Source of the DNA: Sphingomonas sp. Leaf208
Lineage (GTDB): Bacteria; Pseudomonadota; Alphaproteobacteria; Sphingomonadales; Sphingomonadaceae
Direction of reading: 5' to 3'
DNA: 64,000 bases
Assembly: GCF_001421415.1 (NCBI RefSeq)
Contig: NZ_LMKH01000012.1
Coordinates: 186,001-250,000, forward strand
The notes beneath the pieces are model-generated. The model made no database searches. It was not told where the DNA came from and saw only the letters and a list, made by a program, of their open reading frames with translations. Positions 58,899 through 64,000 of this stretch are shown in pieces. The first letter of the stretch is position 1. Each line of letters begins with the position of its first letter. Both the position numbers and the translations under genes were made by a program.

Positions 58899-61340
58899 GT
58901 GACCTCAGATCCTGCCGTACAGCCGCCCGTTCAAGCACCCATCATCCAGGATCTGGCCGACTCGATCCTCGACACGCTGGTCCACCGCATCGGCAAGGAT
59001 GCACAGGCCGCCCGCCCCCACGACTGGCTCGCCGCGACGATCCTGACTGTCCGCAACGACATCGTCGAACGCTGGATGGGCTCGACCAAGGCGGCACACG
59101 CGGCCGGCGCCAAGCGCGTCTATTATCTGAGCCTCGAATTCCTGATCGGCCGGCTGCTGCGCGACGCGGTGACCAATCTCCAGCGCAACGACGAGGTTAC
59201 GCAGGCGCTGAAGCTGCACGGCGTCGATCTCGCCGAACTCGAAGAGATCGAGCCCGACGCGGCGCTCGGCAATGGCGGCCTCGGACGGCTCGCCGCCTGC
59301 TTCATGGAAAGCATGGCGAGCCTCGCGCTGCCCGCCTACGGCTACGGCATCCGCTATGTGAACGGCATGTTCCGCCAGCGCATCGATGATGGCTGGCAGG
59401 TCGAGATGCCCGAGAACTGGCTCGCGCACGGCAACCCCTGGGAGTTCGAACGCCGCGAGAGCGCGTATTTCGTCGGCTTCGGCGGCGAAGTGACGGCCGC
59501 GGACAACGGTCAGGTCCACTGGAGCCCGTCCGAGGCGGTCGAGGCGACGGCCGTCGACACCCCCGTCGTCGGCTGGCGCGGCAAGCACGTCAACACGCTC
59601 CGCCTGTGGACCGCCCGCGCGTTCGATCCGATCAAGCTCGACCGCTTCAACGCCGGCGATTTTTCGGGCGCACTGGCCGATCAGACGCGCGCGGAAACGC
59701 TCACCCGCGTCCTCTACCCCAACGACTCCACCGCCGCCGGCCAGGAGCTCCGCCTGCGCCAGGAGTATTTCTTCTCGTCCGCGTCGATCCAGGACATCGT
59801 CCGCCGCCACATTCAGTATTTCGGCGACATCCGCACGCTACCCGACAAGGCCGCCATCCAGCTCAACGACACCCACCCCGCGGTGTCGGTCGCCGAACTC
59901 ATGCGGCTGCTGATCGACCATCACGAATTCGCGTTCGACGAGGCGTGGAAGATCACGCGCGCGACGTTCGGCTACACCAACCACACGCTGTTGCCCGAGG
60001 CGCTGGAAAGCTGGCCACTGCCGCTGTTCGAACGCCTGCTCCCGCGCCACATGCAGATCGTCTACGCGATCAACGCCAAGCTGTTGCGGGAAGCCCGCGG
60101 GGCGGAAGGCATCGACGACCGCGCAATCTCGGCGATCAGCCTGATCGACGAGGGCGGCGAGCGACGCGTGCGGATGGCGAACCTCGCCTTTGCCGGGTCG
60201 CACAGCGTCAACGGCGTCGCCGCGCTGCATACGCAGCTAATGAAGAAGACAGTCTTCGCCGATCTCCACAAACTCTACCCGACGCGGATCAACAACAAGA
60301 CCAACGGGATCACGCCGCGTCGCTGGCTCCAGCAGTGCAACCCCGGCCTGACCGCGCTGATCCGCGATGCGATCGGCGACGGCTTCCTCGACGATGCCGA
60401 AAAGCTCGTCGATCTGGATGTTTTCGCGGATGATTCCGGTTTCAGGGAGCGCTTTTCGAGCGTGAAGCGTTCGAACAAGGTGGCACTGGCTAATCACATC
60501 AAGGAGACGATGGGGCTCCGCATCGACCCCGACGCGATGTTCGACGTCCAGATCAAGCGCATCCACGAGTATAAGCGCCAGCTGCTCAACATCATCGAGA
60601 CGGTCGCACTCTACGACCAGATCCGCAGCCATCCCGAGCACGACTGGACGCCCCGCGTGAAGCTGTTCGCGGGCAAGGCGGCGTCGAGTTACCACAACGC
60701 GAAACTCGTCATCAAGCTGGCGAACGACGTTGCGCGCCGGATCAACGCCGACCCCTCCGTGGGTGGCCTGCTCAAGGTCGCGTTCCTGCCCAACTATAAC
60801 GTGTCGCTGGCGGAGAAGATCATCCCCGCCGCCGACCTCAGCGAGCAGATCTCGACCGCCGGACTCGAGGCGTCGGGCACCGGCAACATGAAGTTCGCGA
60901 TGAACGGCGCGCTGACGATCGGCACGCTCGACGGCGCGAACATCGAGATCAAGGACCGCGTCGGCGACGACAACATCTTCATCTTCGGCATGACCGCGGA
61001 CGAGGTCGAGGCGAAGCGCGCCAACGGTTATGATCCGCGCAGCGTCATCGACGGCTCGAACGAACTCCGCCAGGCGGTGTCGGCGATCGCATCCGGCGTA
61101 TTCTCCCCCGACGACAAGACGCGCTATGCCGGCTTGATGGGCGGGCTGTACGACGGCGACTGGTTCATGCTCGCTGCTGATTTCGACAGCTATGCCACCG
61201 CCCAGCGCGCGGTCGACACGCGCTGGAACGACCGCGACGCGTGGGTCGCCTCGACCGTCCGCAACGTCGCGCGCGTCGGCTGGTTCTCGTCCGACCGCAC
61301 GATCCGCGAATACGCGCGCGAGATCTGGACGGTGATGTGA
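58899..61340 (+). CDS. glgP: Glycogen phosphorylase
   Basis: Releases glucose-1-phosphate from glycogen using phosphate and pyridoxal phosphate; 813 residues, the normal length. EFLIGRLLRDAVTNL, ALGNGGLGRLAACFMES and YGYGIRYVNGMF at the N-terminus; GITPRRWLQQCNPGL; and the PLP-lysine region EASGTGNMKFAMNGALTIGTLDGANIEI, all strongly conserved. GTG start at 58899. It overlaps glgB by 4 nt. Confidence 0.97.
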   Translation: MTSDPAVQPPVQAPIIQDLADSILDTLVHRIGKDAQAARPHDWLAATILTVRNDIVERWMGSTKAAHAAGAKRVYYLSLEFLIGRLLRDAVTNLQRNDEVTQALKLHGVDLAELEEIEPDAALGNGGLGRLAACFMESMASLALPAYGYGIRYVNGMFRQRIDDGWQVEMPENWLAHGNPWEFERRESAYFVGFGGEVTAADNGQVHWSPSEAVEATAVDTPVVGWRGKHVNTLRLWTARAFDPIKLDRFNAGDFSGALADQTRAETLTRVLYPNDSTAAGQELRLRQEYFFSSASIQDIVRRHIQYFGDIRTLPDKAAIQLNDTHPAVSVAELMRLLIDHHEFAFDEAWKITRATFGYTNHTLLPEALESWPLPLFERLLPRHMQIVYAINAKLLREARGAEGIDDRAISAISLIDEGGERRVRMANLAFAGSHSVNGVAALHTQLMKKTVFADLHKLYPTRINNKTNGITPRRWLQQCNPGLTALIRDAIGDGFLDDAEKLVDLDVFADDSGFRERFSSVKRSNKVALANHIKETMGLRIDPDAMFDVQIKRIHEYKRQLLNIIETVALYDQIRSHPEHDWTPRVKLFAGKAASSYHNAKLVIKLANDVARRINADPSVGGLLKVAFLPNYNVSLAEKIIPAADLSEQISTAGLEASGTGNMKFAMNGALTIGTLDGANIEIKDRVGDDNIFIFGMTADEVEAKRANGYDPRSVIDGSNELRQAVSAIASGVFSPDDKTRYAGLMGGLYDGDWFMLAADFDSYATAQRAVDTRWNDRDAWVASTVRNVARVGWFSSDRTIREYAREIWTVM

Positions 61341-63499
61341 AGCCACCCGAAGGCGCCATACTTGCCCTGCTGGAAGGGCGTCACGACGATCCGTTCTCGC
61401 TGCTTGGCGTCCACAGCGGCCCGACCGGCGTGTTCGCGCGCGTCTGGCTACCCGGCGCGGACACGGCGGAGGCGCATGCGCTCGACGGCACCGCGCTCGG
61501 CACCCTCCCCCGCATCGACGATCGCGGCCTGTTCGAGGGTCCGATCGAGGGCACGCAACAGCCGGTGAAATACCATGCCGAGGCGGGCGACACATCGTGG
61601 TGGGTCACCGACCCCTACAGCTTCGGCCCCGTACTCGGCCCGATCGACGACCTGCTCATGGCCGAGGGCACGCACCGCCGCCTCCACGACAAGATGGGCG
61701 CCCACCTGATCGAGCACGAAGGCGCGCACGGCGTCCACTTCGCGCTCTGGGCCCCCAACGCGCAGCGCGTGTCGGTGGTCGGCGACTTCAACGACTGGGA
61801 CGGCCGCCGCCACGCGATGCGCAAGCGCGGCGACGTCGGCGTGTGGGAGATCTTCATCCCCGATATCGCCGAATACCGCGCCTACAAGTTCGAGATCGTC
61901 GGTCCCGACGGCCAGCTACAGCCGCTCAAGGCCGACCCGTTCGCCTTCGCCAGCGAACTTCGCCCCGCCAACGCCTCGATCACGCGGAAACTCTCGCACG
62001 ACTGGGCCGACACCGATCACCGCAAGCATTGGGCCTCGGTCGATCCGCGCCGCGTGCCGATCAGCATCTACGAGGTGCACGCCGGATCGTGGGACCGCGA
62101 TGCCGACGGCTGGTTCCTGACCTGGGACGCGCTCGCCGATCGCTTGATCCCGTACGTGGTCGAGATGGGCTTCACGCACATCGAATTCCTGCCGATCAGC
62201 GAACACCCGTACGACCCGAGCTGGGGCTACCAGACCACCGGCCTGTACGCGCCGTCCGCCCGCTTCGGTGATGTCGACGGTTTCGCGCGGTTCGTCGATG
62301 GCGCGCATCTCGCCGGGATCGGCGTGCTACTCGACTGGGTACCCGCGCATTTCCCGACCGACGCGTTCGGGCTCGCCAAGTTCGACGGCACCGCGCTCTA
62401 CGAGCACGAGGATCCGCGGCTCGGCTTCCACCCCGACTGGAACACCGCGATCTACAATTTCGGGCGGCGCGAAGTGACGTCGTTCCTTGTCAACAACGCG
62501 CTCTTCTGGGCCGAGCGCTATCATATCGACGGCCTGCGCGTGGATGCGGTCGCGTCGATGCTGTACCGCGATTACTCGCGCAAAAGCGGTGAATGGATCC
62601 CCAACGAGGACGGCGGCCGCGAGAACTGGGAGGCCGTGGCGTTCCTCCGCGACATGAACCGCGAGATCTACGGCCAGCATCCCGGCGTCTTCACGATCGC
62701 CGAGGAATCGACCTCATGGCCCGGCGTATCCGCGCCTGTGAGCGACGACGGCAAGAGCGGGGGACTCGGCTTCGGGTTCAAGTGGAACATGGGCTTCATG
62801 CACGACACGCTCCAGTACATGGCGCGCGATCCGCTGCATCGGAAGCACCATCACGGCGAGATCAATTTCGGGCTCGTCTATGCGTTCAGCGAGAATTTCG
62901 TCCTGCCGCTCAGCCATGACGAAGTGGTCCACGGCAAGGGTTCGCTGCTCACCAAGATGCCCGGCGACGACTGGCAGCAGTTCGCCAATCTGCGCGCCTA
63001 TTACGCGTTCATGTGGGGCTATCCGGGCAAGAAGCTGCTTTTCATGGGGCAGGAGTTCGCGCAGCGCCGCGAATGGTCGGAAGCCCGCGCGCTCGACTGG
63101 GACCTGCGCAACTCCCGCAGTCATGAGGGCATCCGCAACCTCGTCCGCGACCTCAACACCGTCTACCGCGAGAAGCCGGCGTTGCACGCGCGCGACTGCG
63201 AGGCGGAGGGGTTCGAATGGCTGGTCGCCGACGACGCCGCCAATTCGGTGTTCGCGTGGTTGCGCAAGGCCCCCGGCGCGAAGCCGATCGCGATCGTCGC
63301 CAACATGACGCCGATCGCCCGCGCGCCCTACCGCGTACCGCTGCCGCTCGACGGCCGGTGGTGCGAGATCATCAACAGCGACGCGCACGACTATTGGGGC
63401 AGCGGCCTCGGCAATCTCGGCGGCGTCGTCGCGAAGGACGGCGCGGCCTGGGTCGCGCTGCCTCCGCTCGCGACGATCATGCTCGAATACGAAGGCTGA
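61337..63499 (+). CDS. glgB: 1,4-alpha-glucan branching enzyme
   Basis: Makes alpha-1,6 branches in glycogen; 720 residues from the GTG in the GTGA overlap with glgP. It has an N-terminal CBM48 pair (FALWAPNAQRVSVVGDFNDWDGRRH) and a GH13 catalytic barrel with LDWVPAHFPTD, the nucleophile region DGLRVDAVASMLYRDYSRK, the acid/base in TIAEESTSWPG and LSHDEVVHGKGSLL. A C-terminal beta domain ends it. The operon order glgP-glgB-glgC fits glycogen cycling. Confidence 0.97.
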   Translation: MKPPEGAILALLEGRHDDPFSLLGVHSGPTGVFARVWLPGADTAEAHALDGTALGTLPRIDDRGLFEGPIEGTQQPVKYHAEAGDTSWWVTDPYSFGPVLGPIDDLLMAEGTHRRLHDKMGAHLIEHEGAHGVHFALWAPNAQRVSVVGDFNDWDGRRHAMRKRGDVGVWEIFIPDIAEYRAYKFEIVGPDGQLQPLKADPFAFASELRPANASITRKLSHDWADTDHRKHWASVDPRRVPISIYEVHAGSWDRDADGWFLTWDALADRLIPYVVEMGFTHIEFLPISEHPYDPSWGYQTTGLYAPSARFGDVDGFARFVDGAHLAGIGVLLDWVPAHFPTDAFGLAKFDGTALYEHEDPRLGFHPDWNTAIYNFGRREVTSFLVNNALFWAERYHIDGLRVDAVASMLYRDYSRKSGEWIPNEDGGRENWEAVAFLRDMNREIYGQHPGVFTIAEESTSWPGVSAPVSDDGKSGGLGFGFKWNMGFMHDTLQYMARDPLHRKHHHGEINFGLVYAFSENFVLPLSHDEVVHGKGSLLTKMPGDDWQQFANLRAYYAFMWGYPGKKLLFMGQEFAQRREWSEARALDWDLRNSRSHEGIRNLVRDLNTVYREKPALHARDCEAEGFEWLVADDAANSVFAWLRKAPGAKPIAIVANMTPIARAPYRVPLPLDGRWCEIINSDAHDYWGSGLGNLGGVVAKDGAAWVALPPLATIMLEYEG

Positions 63500-63586
63500 T
63501 CGAGTTCGAAGACCGATCCGGCGCAATGACGGAACAACCGGCGGGTGACGGCGCGTTATACTGCTGAATATTAGGGAGAGACTGAC

Positions 63587-64000
63587 ATGGTGGAACGGCG
63601 GGGACAGCCATTGGCGCGCGACGCGATGGCGTATGTGCTGGCCGGCGGCCGCGGCAGTCGCCTGATGGAGCTGACCGATACGCGCGCGAAACCCGCGGTG
63701 TACTTCGGCGGCAAGGCGCGCATCATCGATTTCGCGCTGTCGAATGCGATCAACTCGGGCATCCGCCGGATCGGCGTCGCGACGCAGTACAAGGCGCATT
63801 CGCTGATCCGCCATCTCCAGAGCGGCTGGAACTTCCTGCGTTCGGAACGCAACGAGAGCTTCGACATCCTGCCCGCGTCGCAGCGCATCAGCGAGTTCCA
63901 ATGGTACGAGGGCACCGCCGACGCGGTCTACCAGAACATCGACATCATCGAGAGCCATGCGCCCGAATACATGGTCATCCTGGCCGGCGACCACATCTAC
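63587..64000 (+). CDS. glgC: Glucose-1-phosphate adenylyltransferase, 3' end outside window
   Basis: First 138 residues of ADP-glucose pyrophosphorylase, which supplies ADP-glucose for glycogen. The nucleotide-binding start [60 protein letters not shown] and GTADAVYQN are conserved. ATG 63587 has GGGAGAG 6 nt upstream. It follows glgB by 87 nt and continues past the right edge. Confidence 0.96.
   Translation, partial: MVERRGQPLARDAMAYVLAGGRGSRLMELTDTRAKPAVYFGGKARIIDFALSNAINSGIRRIGVATQYKAHSLIRHLQSGWNFLRSERNESFDILPASQRISEFQWYEGTADAVYQNIDIIESHAPEYMVILAGDHIY

Overview
The window is high-GC DNA from an alphaproteobacterium, most likely Sphingomonas or a close sphingomonad. The evidence is a gene-transfer-agent (GTA) cluster of the alphaproteobacterial type with sphingomonad-style proteins, an EipA/DUF1134 envelope protein, a CYP153-like P450, and many large GC-rich palindromic intergenic repeats. 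Both ends cut genes: a metal-efflux adaptor at the left and glgC at the right.

Layout. 0-7.6 kb: a heavy-metal RND efflux pair (czcB-like, czcA-like), an outer-membrane beta-barrel protein, a small lipoprotein, and a histidine kinase/response regulator pair. 7.7-14.4 kb: a two-gene overlapping operon encoding an M48-like metalloprotease and a giant 1,818-residue protein (degenerate kinase, SF1 helicase, PD-(D/E)XK-like nuclease, WGR). This is the best candidate for an undescribed, defence-like system. 14.9-21.1 kb: tRNA-Ser(GCU), eipA-like, pyrC, ygfZ, a shikimate dehydrogenase and an OmpA protein. 21.2-35.9 kb: a complete, compact GTA structural cluster on the minus strand, with 16 consecutive genes from a small-terminase-like gene to a DUF2793 protein. 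It is bounded by ompA and queG with no integrase. 37-47.7 kb: a Na-type ABC exporter, CYP153-like P450, exported MsrB, CHAP protein, M1 aminopeptidase, and a sugar transporter/SDR group. 47.8-58.5 kb: housekeeping genes (maeB, mutS, a CDF metal exporter, Nramp, an AlkA-type glycosylase, ferredoxin, rlmB-like). 58.7-64 kb: tRNA-Tyr(GUA) and the glycogen operon glgP-glgB-glgC.

How the parts work together. The GTA genes are in packaging, head, tail order. They are joined by ATGA/GTGA overlaps into translationally coupled blocks. Every larger gap inside the head-tail part holds one copy of the same roughly 147-bp palindromic repeat, always in the same orientation. It starts 0-8 nt after a stop codon and, at five of six sites, ends 15-22 nt before the next start. 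A terminator-like hairpin sits just upstream of the capsid gene. The same repeat family and two others occur between ordinary genes elsewhere in the window. The metal exporters (RND, CDF), Nramp importer and two-component system suggest metal homeostasis capacity, and the glg genes cover glycogen synthesis and breakdown.
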